Assembly: GCF_001854245.1 (NCBI RefSeq)
Contig: NZ_CP015381.1
Location: forward strand, 2,763,001 to 2,827,000
Reading direction: 5' to 3'
Length of the DNA stretch: 64,000 bases
Origin: Desulfococcus multivorans
GTDB lineage: Bacteria > Desulfobacterota > Desulfobacteria > Desulfobacterales > Desulfococcaceae
The notes under the pieces were generated by a model. The model ran no database searches. It was not told the DNA's origin and saw only the letters and a list, made by a program, of their open reading frames with translations. The translations under genes and the position numbers were made by a program. Shown here piece after piece: positions 9,549-17,631 of this stretch (position 1 is the first letter of the stretch; every line of letters starts with the position of its first letter).

Positions 9549-10313
9549 CTATCTTCCACCATATCCTAATTCCGAGGAAATCCCTTTCGCGCATTCCTTG
9601 ACCAGTTCGATCAAACGCTGCTTATTCTCACGGAAAATTCGTTCCGCCGGGCCGGCTACTGCAATGGAAGCATTGACCTGCCCTTTATAATCAAAAACAG
9701 GAGCAGCCACAGAGCATACATCGGCTTCAAATTCCGAATCGCTCTCACTGAATCCTTGTTTTCGAATAACAGCCAACTCTTTTTTCAGCTGTTCACTATC
9801 GGTAATCGTGTTTTTGCCCAGTTTGGCGAGGCCCGTGGTTTCAATCAAATGATCAATGAAAGACGAGTCTTTAAAGGCCAGAAGCACTTTTCCAGGAGAT
9901 CCCGCGTACAAAGGCATCGTATTCCCTTTTGCGGTTATGAACTTGACCGCCAAAGGGCTCTCGATGATATCCACACAGATCGCATTCAGACCGTCCGCCA
10001 CGGTCAAAACCGCCGTCTCCAGAGAACGATCAGCTAGCAATTTCAGATAAGGAAAGGCAATTTCGATTACGGAGGTCTTCTTGGCCGCGAAAAGCCCCAT
10101 TTTAAGGACCGCGACGCCTAGATAAAATTTATTCGTTTGTTCATTTGAAGAAAGGAATTGTCGTTTTTGAAAAACCTGCAAGTACTTATATGTTGTGCTC
10201 AGCGGTATGGAAAGGCTTTTCGCAATCTCCTGCGCAGATAATTCGAGGTGTTCTGAGTCGAAAAGACAGAGAATATCAATCGCTTTTTCTAAAGTGCCAA
10301 AAGACTTACCCAA
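9549..10313 (-). CDS. IclR-family transcriptional regulator
   Basis: A 254-residue repressor/activator of the IclR type. The winged helix-turn-helix occupies residues 1-65 (LEKAIDILCLFD, AQEIAKSLSIPLSTTYKYLQVF). The ligand-binding GAF-like domain follows (VADGLNAICVDIIES, TMPLYAGSPGKVLLA, and DVCSVAAPVFDYKGQVNASI near the end). I start it at the TTG at 10313, preceded by GGGAGA seven bases upstream. The frame stays open for 93 more codons to an ATG at 10592, but that part has no IclR homology. It sits inside the beta-oxidation island on the opposite strand, so it probably controls that island in response to an organic acid or acyl-CoA. A promoter lies at 10694-10722. Confidence 0.85.
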   Translation of the reverse strand: MGKSFGTLEKAIDILCLFDSEHLELSAQEIAKSLSIPLSTTYKYLQVFQKRQFLSSNEQTNKFYLGVAVLKMGLFAAKKTSVIEIAFPYLKLLADRSLETAVLTVADGLNAICVDIIESPLAVKFITAKGNTMPLYAGSPGKVLLAFKDSSFIDHLIETTGLAKLGKNTITDSEQLKKELAVIRKQGFSESDSEFEADVCSVAAPVFDYKGQVNASIAVAGPAERIFRENKQRLIELVKECAKGISSELGYGGR

Positions 10314-10693
10314 GATGAATCTCCCTATTTTCTCCTCATGGAAAAAAGGTTTATGAAAAAAAAATGCCTCCTGAACACAGTTCTTGCCGGATAAATGCAG
10401 CTGCTTAACCGCTTTCGCCTGACGAAGCTGCTCTCCTCCGGATCTCCCACGAGCGCGGTTGAACATCAAAGCCAATGGAGACGGGATGTGCTGATGGGTT
10501 ACCTGGAGCACAGACTGCAAATGGCCGGCGCCACCCGACTGATGGCCGCAAAGCTGCCGGACCTGGCGGCACAATGACCGTCCATCATTCATTATGAATC
10601 AACTCCACGGCAGCTGAGATGAAAAACCCGGAAACTACAGGTGAGTAATCGTTTCAATTATCATAATACAACAATGAACTATTGTCCGGCGGG
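10314..10693 (-). other. long leader of the IclR gene
   Basis: About 380 bases lie between the proposed promoter and the TTG start. The segment is open in the IclR frame and is GC-rich compared with the regulator gene. The plus strand contains a 60-codon open frame (10395-10577) that I cannot identify. The dyad ACAATGAACTATTGT at 10670-10684 lies just downstream of the promoter and could be an operator. Either this is a long untranslated leader or a foreign fragment inserted between promoter and gene. Confidence 0.35.
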
Positions 10694-10722
10694 CATTTAT
10701 CAAGACTCACTCTGCGTGTCAA
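10694..10722 (-). promoter_or_regulatory. sigma70-type promoter (P3) reading towards iclR
   Basis: On the minus strand TTGACA (10717-10722) is followed 17 bases later by TAAATG (10694-10699). The surrounding sequence TTTTCTTGACACGCAGAG closely matches the promoters at 10912-10940 and 34566-34594. Confidence 0.6.
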
Positions 10723-10824
10723 GAAAATATTTCGATTTTTCATAAGCGTTCCATCAAACTCGCTGCGATTTTTCTATTTCCTCATAATTCTATTTCCTCA
10801 TAATAAAAATATCTACTAATGATT

Positions 10825-10895
10825 CAACTTTCGACTTTCATGATGGTGAGCGGATAGCGGTGCCGGGAGGATACGGCCTATGAAAGTCGAAAGTT
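10825..10895. repeat. palindromic intergenic element, copy B
   Basis: The arms CAACTTTCGACTTTCAT (10825-10841) and ATGAAAGTCGAAAGTTG (10879-10895) are perfect inverted repeats. The loop is nearly identical to that of copy A at 1811-1881. It lies between the divergent promoters at 10694-10722 and 10912-10940. Confidence 0.82.
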
Positions 10896-10911
10896 GAGTG
10901 AAATATTTTTC

Positions 10912-10940
10912 TTGACAGGCAGAGCAGGCCTTGATAAATT
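10912..10940 (+). promoter_or_regulatory. sigma70-type promoter (P1) for the second acetate-transporter gene
   Basis: TTGACA (10912-10917), 17-base spacer, TAAATT (10935-10940). It is followed by CTCACTTAGCGATA, which also follows the promoter at 34566-34594 with one difference, so a shared regulator site just downstream of the start point is likely. Confidence 0.7.
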
Positions 10941-11259
10941 CTCACTTAGCGATATTTAATTATTACATAGTGATAATTTGTTTTTTTTCATTCACGGGCG
11001 GCTGTTGTGTTCTCCGCTCCGGCTACCGTGCAATCAATAGGTTGGAAATAATCCATACCGTCGACATCGACAATGATTTCTTGGACTGTTGATTCTCCAG
11101 GAAGGGATCCTTTACAGGCTGAGCCCCATGTTCGTATAGATCAGCGTCATGCGAGAAATAAGTTCGGTTTGACGATGAGATACAAATTCAGAGAAAAGTG
11201 TTTCAATTTGCTTTTTTCCTCATCGAATTAACAATGTAAACCACACTAAGGAGAATTTT
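10941..11259 (+). other. long leader related to the iorA leader
   Basis: There is no gene in this 319-base stretch. It contains patches (AATAGGTTGGAAA, GTCGACATCGACAATG, CCCCATGTTCG, TTCGGTTTGA at 11163-11172) that recur in the same order and at nearly the same spacing in the leader of iorA on the minus strand (34565-34338). The whole promoter-leader module therefore seems to be duplicated. Confidence 0.55.
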
Positions 11260-11859
11260 ATGTCTAATCAGGATCATCTGTTTTCAAATCCTCTCCCCGC
11301 CGGTTTGGGCACTTTAGCAATGGCATGCTTCGGCTTTGGGGCTCTATTGTCGGGGAAAGTAACGCATGACGTAGCGCCTGTATTGGCAGCATGGCTTGTC
11401 GGCGGCTTTTTCGTTCAAATCGTGGTTGCAATCATTGAATTCAGAGACAAAAACCTGCCTGGTGCCAATGTGTTCCTGATATTTTCTTGTATGTTCATGC
11501 TGACAGGAGCATTGAGTCTCAGTGCCAAATACTTTCTGCATCAAGCTGGAATGGCTTTTGATGCTTCTATCGAAGGTTGGTTGTGGCTTGCTATATCACT
11601 CTGGTTTTATATTTTACTTCCATGCTTCTTAAAAAGCCCAAAAATACTCTTCATTATCGGTGTCCTCATCTGCATAGCGCTTGCGTGCATCGTTTGTCTT
11701 GATTTCGGCATCGTAGGCGGCAGAGCCGCCATTGCAAAGATTGGTGCTTATAGCTTGTTCGGTGCAGGAATCCTTGCCATTTATCTTGCAGGAGCGATTG
11801 CGATAAACACCCACTTCGAAAAACAATTGCTTCCTGTAACAGCCCCATTCATAGTATAG
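11260..11859 (+). CDS. GPR1/FUN34/YaaH-type acetate/monocarboxylate transporter, paralogue 2
   Basis: A 199-residue membrane protein with six predicted helices. The family signature SNPLPAGLGTLAMACFGFG is better preserved than in the paralogue at 6366. The conserved acidic loop IIEFRDKNLPGANVF follows the second helix in both. The probable role is acetate or related monocarboxylate transport. AAGGAG lies seven bases before the ATG. The promoter at 10912 drives it through a long leader. Downstream come a decayed transposase fragment and a 3-hydroxybutyryl-CoA dehydrogenase. Confidence 0.78.
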   Translation: MSNQDHLFSNPLPAGLGTLAMACFGFGALLSGKVTHDVAPVLAAWLVGGFFVQIVVAIIEFRDKNLPGANVFLIFSCMFMLTGALSLSAKYFLHQAGMAFDASIEGWLWLAISLWFYILLPCFLKSPKILFIIGVLICIALACIVCLDFGIVGGRAAIAKIGAYSLFGAGILAIYLAGAIAINTHFEKQLLPVTAPFIV

Positions 11860-11871
11860 ATTTCTTGCCAA

Positions 11872-12070
11872 AAAGGGGTGACTTGTTTGACAACGACACC
11901 ACGATTGGCGATACCGTCGAAATGGAAGCCATCGCCGCCATTCTGCTGGAGACCGGAGGCGCGAAAAGACTCAACCGCCGTGTTGAGATTGACGATTCTT
12001 ATCTTGGCGGCAAACATGTTGCCGGCAAAAAAGAAAGAGGCGGCGGAAGGGAGGCTGCCGAGCATGATCC
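11872..12070 (+). pseudogene. remnant of an IS1595/ISXO2-like transposase
   Basis: One frame contains LLETGGAKRLNRRVEIDDSY followed by LGGKHVAGKKERGGG. This resembles the catalytic-aspartate region of IS1595-family transposases (consensus about IEIDDAYLGGE.PGGKRGRG). Only about 65 codons remain, without the rest of the DDE domain. It fills the gap between the transporter gene and the 3-hydroxybutyryl-CoA dehydrogenase gene. Confidence 0.5.
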
Positions 12071-12175
12071 CTCGGCAGACCGATGTCGCGGTTCAGACAC
12101 CGCCCATGCCGCTGCGCCGGCTGACTTTGGTGAGAACCCGCGGTCATCAAAAATTCTAAAATTGGAGGGACAGTA

Positions 12176-13030
12176 ATGAGCATCAAAACGATCGGAGTCG
12201 TCGGAGCAGGAGCCATGGGGACAGGAATTGCACACGTGGCGGCCATGGCGGATTACAACGTGATCTTGCGCGATGTTGACATGTCTTATGTGGACAACTC
12301 CATTCAGAATATGGACAAATTCATGGCCAGGTCCGTCGAGAAAGGAAAGATGACCGAGGAGCAGCGTCGCGTTGCACTCGAGCGCATCAGAAAAACCGTC
12401 GTGCTCGAAGACTGTGCGGACGCTGATTTCGTCATTGAGGCGGTCATCGAGAACATCGACCTCAAAAAGGAAATTTTCCAGGCCCTCGACAAGATCTGCC
12501 GTCCGGAAGTCATTTTTGCCACCAATACCTCGTCCATGTCTATCACGGCCATTGCCGCCGGCACCGGTAGGCCGGACAAAGTCTGTGGGCTGCATTTCTT
12601 CAATCCTGCACAGATCATGAGATTGGTCGAGGTGATTCGAGGTTTGGAAACGTCCGATGAAACCATTTCAGCAGCCAAAACCCTGGCTGAATCGTTCGGC
12701 AAGAAGACCATCGAAGTCAAGAAAGATTCTCCGGGCTTTGTGGTCAACCGCATTATGATTCCTCAGTTCATTGAGGCTGCCCGTCTGCTCCAGGAAGGTG
12801 TAGCTTCAGTGGAGGATATCGACACCGCCGTAAAACTGGGTCTCAATTATCCTATGGGTCCCTTCGAACTGATGGATTTCACCGGGGTCGACATCAGCTA
12901 TTTCGTCATGGAGTATTTCGCGGACGAGCTCCGCAACAACCAGTATGCCGCACCCCAAATCATCAAACAGATGGTTCGCGCCAACAAACTGGGCAAAAAG
13001 ACTGGATGCGGATTTTATGCAAAAAAATAA
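12176..13030 (+). CDS. 3-hydroxybutyryl-CoA dehydrogenase (Hbd/PaaH type)
   Basis: A 284-residue classic short 3-hydroxyacyl-CoA dehydrogenase: NAD motif VGVVGAGAMGTGIAHVAA at the N-terminus, FATNTSSMSITAIA, the catalytic histidine in GLHFFNPAQIMRLVEVI, the junction DSPGFVVNRIMIPQF, and the C-terminal helical domain LNYPMGPFELMDFTGVD ending in KKTGCGFYAKK. It oxidises (S)-3-hydroxybutyryl-CoA or a close homologue with NAD+. Length and motifs are typical of clostridial and deltaproteobacterial Hbd. The start at 12176 has GGAGGG nine bases upstream. It lies between an IS1595 relic and a broken transporter gene, so it may be transcribed from the promoter at 10912. Confidence 0.93.
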   Translation: MSIKTIGVVGAGAMGTGIAHVAAMADYNVILRDVDMSYVDNSIQNMDKFMARSVEKGKMTEEQRRVALERIRKTVVLEDCADADFVIEAVIENIDLKKEIFQALDKICRPEVIFATNTSSMSITAIAAGTGRPDKVCGLHFFNPAQIMRLVEVIRGLETSDETISAAKTLAESFGKKTIEVKKDSPGFVVNRIMIPQFIEAARLLQEGVASVEDIDTAVKLGLNYPMGPFELMDFTGVDISYFVMEYFADELRNNQYAAPQIIKQMVRANKLGKKTGCGFYAKK

Positions 13031-13244
13031 ACTCGTTTCGGGGCGCGCCTGTTTTTGCCAAAAACCTTTGCACTTTCCGGTGAGATTATTATGTAAAGGC
13101 GGTCAGACAAGCTGCTCAAGTTTGCAGAATTCGATCCCCCCTTCTGTAGAAAATTACCAGGAGGTCATCGGTGGATTCGTCTCGCCCGAATGATTTCCCG
13201 GCACGCGTCGGCAAACTGAACATCCGTATTCGGGGTATCCTTTC

Positions 13245-13409
13245 ATGTCTCAAGAATTTCAAAGTTTTTCCGGTTTTGCCCCTCAGTCTCTCGGTGCCTT
13301 GGTCATTGCATGTTTTATTTTTTTTCGGACCCCTCACCGGCAGGACAGGTGAGAAAAATGGTCTAGCCGTTGTTTGCCGGCTTTCTGGAGGACTTGCACA
13401 TCAATTCAC
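13245..13409 (+). pseudogene. truncated, frameshifted acetate-transporter gene
   Basis: The first codons (MSQEFQSFSGFAPQSLGAL) match the transporter at 6366 (MSQESHSFSSPAPQALGAL). An extra T in a T-run near 13320 shifts the frame to a stop. Similarity continues in the next frame (LTGRTGEKNGLAVV) to about 13405. It then jumps straight to the sequence that follows the stop codon of the intact gene, so about 430 bases are missing. Short CGGCC repeats occur at both deletion ends. This is a dead copy of the gene that precedes fusion copy 1. Confidence 0.85.
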
Positions 13410-15602
13410 GACGGCCGTCCTGCGCCACAGAGAGGGGATTCGCACGGTCGATAACACACCCATCACCGAAGTTATCAGAGGTCAATGGTTATGAGATCCG
13501 ATCATCAGTCCTGGAAGTTAAATAAATAAATTCAAGGAGAGGAAGCAAATGACACAGCTAACGAAAATAGGTGTCATCGGCGCCGGAAACATGGGCAGCG
13601 GTATCGTTCAAAAAATCGCCCAGGAGGGGCTTTCCGTCGTCATGGTCGACACCCAGGATGACTTCGTTCAAAGGGGCCTTTCAAACATAAAAACACTGCT
13701 TCAGGCCGGGGTTGACCGGAAGATTTTGTCGGCCCGTCAAATGGAGGATACCCTCTCCCGGATTACCGGTACGGTGGATTACAATTTGGTGGCGGATGCC
13801 GATCTGATTGTCGAGGCTGTTTTCGAGGACAAGGCGGTCAAGTCGGCTCTTTTTCAGAAACTCGATGTCATCTGTCAGGAGCACACTATCCTGGCCACCA
13901 ACACTTCCAGTTTCTATGTTCGGGAGTTTGCGGAGAAAACAAAACGGCCGGACCGGTTTGTCGGACTTCACTACTTCTACCATCCAGCGAAGAACCGCCT
14001 TCTTGAAGTGATTCCGCACGACGGCACCGGTCAAGAAACGATTGAAACGGCCTTGCTTTTTGCAAAGCTTCACGGAAAGACCGCCATCATCGTCAAGGAT
14101 GCACCGGGCTTTGCCGTAAACCGGTTTTTCGTCCCGTTTTTGAATGAGGCGACCCGAATGCTTGAAGAAAATATGGCCAATATCGCCACCATTGAGGCGG
14201 CGGCCAAAAATGCGTTCAAAATCGGCATGGGGGCATTTGAACTGATGAATGTCACCGGCATTCCAATCGCCGTCCATTCCGCCGACACCCTCGGTCGGGA
14301 ACTGGGCCCGTTTTATGCGACATCCGGCATCCTTCGAAACCAGATGGAGAAAAAAGAGAACTGGGATCTTTCCGGGCCGGTGGACGAAACCAAGATGGAA
14401 GCGGTGGAGGACAGATTTCTAGGCGTCTGTTTGGGCGTTGCGGCGGCCCTGGTAGATGAAGGCGTCGCCTCGATTGAAGATACCGACCGGAGTGCAAAAA
14501 TCGGTTTGAGGTGGGCCAAGGGCCCGTTCGAGATCATGAACCGTATCGGCATCGGTAAAACATACCGGGTAGTGGAAGCCATCTCACAAAAGTATCCGGA
14601 TTTTAAAATTCCCGGGATTCTGATCCGGCAAAATCGTCTCGGCAGGCCCTTTGAATTCAGTTGTGTCGACCTGATGACCAGGGATCATGTGGCATACATT
14701 ACCATCAACCGTCCGGAAGCGATGAACGCCCTGAACGAAACGGTTATGGAACAGCTCGAAAAAAGATTTTCCGAAGCTGAAAACGACCCCGGTGTCGACG
14801 CCGTCGTGTTTCAGGGAGCCGGCAAGGCATTCGTCGCCGGAGCCGACATCCGGTATTTTGTGGATAAGATAAAGTCGGATCGCATATCGGACATCGAAGC
14901 CTTTACAAGAAAAGGCCATGAACTTTTTCTGAGAATCGAAAATTCCCAAAAACAAACCATCGCTCTGTTGGATGGCCTGTCGCTGGGGGGCGGAAGCGAG
15001 CTGGCCCTGGCCTGTCAGAAGATTCTCGCAACACCGGCCGGGGTGATGGGGTTCCCGGAAACCGGCATTGGCATTTTCCCGGGTCTGGGCGGCATGCTTC
15101 GGTTTGCAAAACTTGCCGGCGCACCGTTGGCCAAATATTTCACCTTCACAGGGACCTTGCTCGGCGCCGAAGATGCCCATGCCCTGGGTATTGTTTCAAA
15201 ACTTTCACCTGCCTCTGACGTGACGTCGGCGCTTGCGGCAATGATCGCAGAGGAAAAATACGATAAATATCATAAACGCGAACTTCCGGCCAAATTCCGA
15301 GAAATTGCCGAAGCGTTTGAAAACGACAACAGTGAGAAACTGCTCTCCGGTCAGGCTCCCGCGGAAATTTCCGCCGACATCACCGGCCGGGTCCTGAAAA
15401 GCATGGGGTACAAGGCACCGCTGGCCCTGAGAACGGCCGGAAAGATCATTGACGAACAAAAAAAATTATCCATCAAAGACGGCATTGAGCTGGAACTGAG
15501 TTTTCTTGGGGAGATGTTTGCGACGGCGGATGCCCTGGAGGGGCTTCAGTCTTCTCTTGAAAGAAGGCGGCCGGTCTTCAAGGGCGCCTGATTTGAGATC
15601 CG
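13410..15602 (+). repeat. 2.2-kb direct repeat, copy 2
   Basis: Counterpart of 6973-9165 at an offset of 6437 bases. The coding parts are almost identical, while the transporter sequence immediately upstream is clearly diverged (roughly four fifths identical by eye). The two parts of the duplicated block therefore have different apparent ages. Confidence 0.95.
13549..15591 (+). CDS. bifunctional 3-hydroxyacyl-CoA dehydrogenase / enoyl-CoA hydratase fusion, copy 2
   Basis: A 680-residue protein that differs from the copy at 7112 by two residues (Ala107 to Val and Gly315 to Ser, counted from DNA positions 13868 and 14491). All NAD-binding and hydratase motifs listed for copy 1 are intact, so both copies should be active. 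The same RBS and the same 110 upstream bases are present. Whereas copy 1 is followed by a transposase fragment, this copy is followed by a thiolase gene after 93 bases. Together with that thiolase it forms a complete hydration-oxidation-cleavage set. Confidence 0.93.
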   Translation: MTQLTKIGVIGAGNMGSGIVQKIAQEGLSVVMVDTQDDFVQRGLSNIKTLLQAGVDRKILSARQMEDTLSRITGTVDYNLVADADLIVEAVFEDKAVKSALFQKLDVICQEHTILATNTSSFYVREFAEKTKRPDRFVGLHYFYHPAKNRLLEVIPHDGTGQETIETALLFAKLHGKTAIIVKDAPGFAVNRFFVPFLNEATRMLEENMANIATIEAAAKNAFKIGMGAFELMNVTGIPIAVHSADTLGRELGPFYATSGILRNQMEKKENWDLSGPVDETKMEAVEDRFLGVCLGVAAALVDEGVASIEDTDRSAKIGLRWAKGPFEIMNRIGIGKTYRVVEAISQKYPDFKIPGILIRQNRLGRPFEFSCVDLMTRDHVAYITINRPEAMNALNETVMEQLEKRFSEAENDPGVDAVVFQGAGKAFVAGADIRYFVDKIKSDRISDIEAFTRKGHELFLRIENSQKQTIALLDGLSLGGGSELALACQKILATPAGVMGFPETGIGIFPGLGGMLRFAKLAGAPLAKYFTFTGTLLGAEDAHALGIVSKLSPASDVTSALAAMIAEEKYDKYHKRELPAKFREIAEAFENDNSEKLLSGQAPAEISADITGRVLKSMGYKAPLALRTAGKIIDEQKKLSIKDGIELELSFLGEMFATADALEGLQSSLERRRPVFKGA

Positions 15603-15684
15603 TTGATGATCATATGTGATCTGCAGATATCTTTTGTTCAAGATCCATGGATTTACTTTGAATAAGAAAAGGGGGAATCACAGC

Positions 15685-16875
15685 ATGTTAGCAAAAGCGT
15701 TTATTCCATACGGCGGCTATTACAGCACCCCGTTTGCACGGTGGCAGGGGAGCTTGGCTGGTGAAAATGCCATCGTTTTGGCATCCGATACCTCGAAGCG
15801 TTGGATCGCGGGTAAGGAATGGGATCCCAAGATGTTTGACTATGTCATATTGGGCGTCACCGTCGGTCAGCCGAAACTCTTTTACGGGGGTCCCTGGTCC
15901 GCGGCATTGATCGGGAGCGTCGACACACCGGGGCTCCTCATCAGCCAGGCATGCTCCACCTCGACAACAGGCATCTTTCAGGCCGCCATGGCCATCGAAA
16001 CGGGATTCTGCGAGAATGCCTATACGCTGTTCACAGACCGCTGTTCCAACGGGCCCCACACGATCTGGCCGAACCCGGCCGGACCCGGCGGTCAGGTGAT
16101 TTCTGAAGATTGGGTCATGGACCACTTCGGGAAGGACCCCTGGGGCGGCACCTCCATGATTCAGACGGCCGAAAACGTGGCCGCCATGGCCGGGGTCACC
16201 CGGGAGGAGTGTGATCAGGTGGCCCTTCGCCGCTACGAACAATACGCCGACGCGATCAAGGACGACAGGGCGTTCCAAAAACGTTACATGGTTCCGGTGG
16301 AAGTAAAGTTGTCCAAGAAAAAGACGCTTCATATCGAAGCGGACGAGGGAATTACGAAAACCACGGCTGAAGGGTTGGCTGGACTCCGGCCGGTGCTGCC
16401 GAACGGCGTGCATACCTTCGGTGCCCAGACCCATCCGGCGGACGGCCATTGCGCGGTCGTGGTGACCACCCGCGAAAAGGCCAAAACGCTCAGCACTCAA
16501 CCGGACATCGAGATTCAAGTTGTGTCTTATGGTTTTTCAAGAGTGAAAAAAGCCCACATGGCCATAGCGCCCGTCCCCGCAGCCCAGATGGCCCTGCTGA
16601 AAGCCGGTTTGAAGGTCGAGGACATGACAGTCATCAAGACCCACAACCCATTTTCAGCCAACGATATTTACATGGCCAAGGAAATGAAGCTCGACGTGAA
16701 CAGCTTCAATAATTACGGATGTTCCCTTGTTTTCGGTCATCCACAGGCTCCCACCGCGGGACGCTCGATCATCGAAGGAATCGAGGAGGCGGTCATCCGG
16801 GGCGGCGGTTACGTGCTGTTCACCGGGTGCGCGGCCGGCGATACGGGCGGTGCATTGATTCTCAAGGTCGGTTGA
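15685..16875 (+). CDS. thiolase family protein, paralogue 2
   Basis: A 396-residue thiolase closely related to the one at 3822: the same length, the nucleophile Cys90 in SQACSTST, FGHPQAPTAGR with His352, and FTGCAAGDTG with Cys382. I start it at the ATG at 15685, preceded by AAGGGGGAA. The frame is open further upstream, but there is no homology there and no better RBS. It would cleave the 3-oxoacyl-CoA made by the fusion protein encoded just upstream. The gene is GC-richer than paralogue 1, so the pair are paralogues or were acquired separately and are not a recent duplication like the fusion genes. Confidence 0.88.
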   Translation: MLAKAFIPYGGYYSTPFARWQGSLAGENAIVLASDTSKRWIAGKEWDPKMFDYVILGVTVGQPKLFYGGPWSAALIGSVDTPGLLISQACSTSTTGIFQAAMAIETGFCENAYTLFTDRCSNGPHTIWPNPAGPGGQVISEDWVMDHFGKDPWGGTSMIQTAENVAAMAGVTREECDQVALRRYEQYADAIKDDRAFQKRYMVPVEVKLSKKKTLHIEADEGITKTTAEGLAGLRPVLPNGVHTFGAQTHPADGHCAVVVTTREKAKTLSTQPDIEIQVVSYGFSRVKKAHMAIAPVPAAQMALLKAGLKVEDMTVIKTHNPFSANDIYMAKEMKLDVNSFNNYGCSLVFGHPQAPTAGRSIIEGIEEAVIRGGGYVLFTGCAAGDTGGALILKVG

Positions 16876-16884
16876 TTTCACCAT

Positions 16885-16923
16885 GGGATCGATACGGTAG
16901 GGTCATCACGAGGTATCGATCCC
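16885..16923. terminator. hairpin between convergent thiolase and response-regulator genes
   Basis: GGGATCGATAC (16885-16895) and GTATCGATCCC (16913-16923) form a perfect 11-bp stem with a 17-base loop, nine bases after the thiolase stop. There is no T-run of note. A bidirectional transcript end is likely because the next gene converges from the other strand. Confidence 0.5.
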
Positions 16924-17038
16924 GATTTACAATTCCTTCATTCAAAGAGCGGTATGTTTATTTCAGGGGCTTAAACTCCACGAACGATCGCTCACCGTTC
17001 AAGATTACAGGCGGGCACGATGGAGATCTTGAACTGAA

Positions 17039-17596
17039 TCAGATGCCTTTATCAATTACATTCGGATTCTTTAAAAGACGTTTCTGAATGCCCTTGCCGA
17101 TGGTGTATGTTTTTTCAAACTCTGTCCAGAAATCCTTATTTTTATCTTTCCAGCCTTCGCCAAACCGCTCATCATAATAATCTCCTAATTTTTCAAACAG
17201 ATGTTTCCACGGTGGCTCCCCCTTTTCGTGGGCACTGATCAGTTCGGCCAACAGTTCGTCGAGTTCGGATAGGGTCTCTTTAGGAATATAAGAGATCGCA
17301 CCTCTGCGGATCGATTCCATCAGGGTTTCCGGATTGATGGCATGGGCCGTAAGCATGACGGCCGGAATATTACGTTCCACCGCCTCATCCAGGAGCGTCA
17401 ATCCATTCACTCCCATGATATCGAGTATGACAAAATCATATCTGTTCGCTTTTATTTTTTCCGAGGCTGAAGCATAATCCCCTGCCTTTTCCAGTTTGAC
17501 GCCATCCAGGATATCCTCAATGGTATCCAGAATATCTTTTTCATCATCCACGGCCAGCACATGCTTCCCTTTCAGAACAGCCAGTTTATCGGTCAT
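17039..17596 (-). CDS. response regulator, receiver domain with a short charged tail
   Basis: A 185-residue protein with an N-terminal CheY-like receiver (acidic pocket VDDE, phosphorylated aspartate in FVILDIMGVNG, conserved Thr in AVMLTAHA, Lys in SYIPKETL). The C-terminal segment of about 60 residues is rich in Trp, Lys and Glu (WKHLFEKLGDYYDERFGEGW) and is not a known DNA-binding domain. I prefer the second of two adjacent ATGs because AGGAGG is five bases before it. It lies 35 bases after the histidine kinase gene at 17632, in the same direction, so the two probably form a pair. The output is unknown: protein-protein signalling or a phosphorelay intermediate. Confidence 0.85.
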   Translation of the reverse strand: MTDKLAVLKGKHVLAVDDEKDILDTIEDILDGVKLEKAGDYASASEKIKANRYDFVILDIMGVNGLTLLDEAVERNIPAVMLTAHAINPETLMESIRRGAISYIPKETLSELDELLAELISAHEKGEPPWKHLFEKLGDYYDERFGEGWKDKNKDFWTEFEKTYTIGKGIQKRLLKNPNVIDKGI

Positions 17597-17631
17597 CATG
17601 TCCTCCTGATATAACTTGTTCCATTTAAATA

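Noticed and set aside
10395-10577. 60-codon plus-strand frame upstream of iclR
   Set aside because: No RBS, no family I recognise, and it lies in the leader of a gene on the other strand. Kept only as part of the leader description.
15688-16518. 276-codon minus-strand frame within thiolase paralogue 2 and its counterpart at 3948-4781
   Set aside because: Antisense shadows of the two thiolase genes. They are similar to each other only because the thiolases are.
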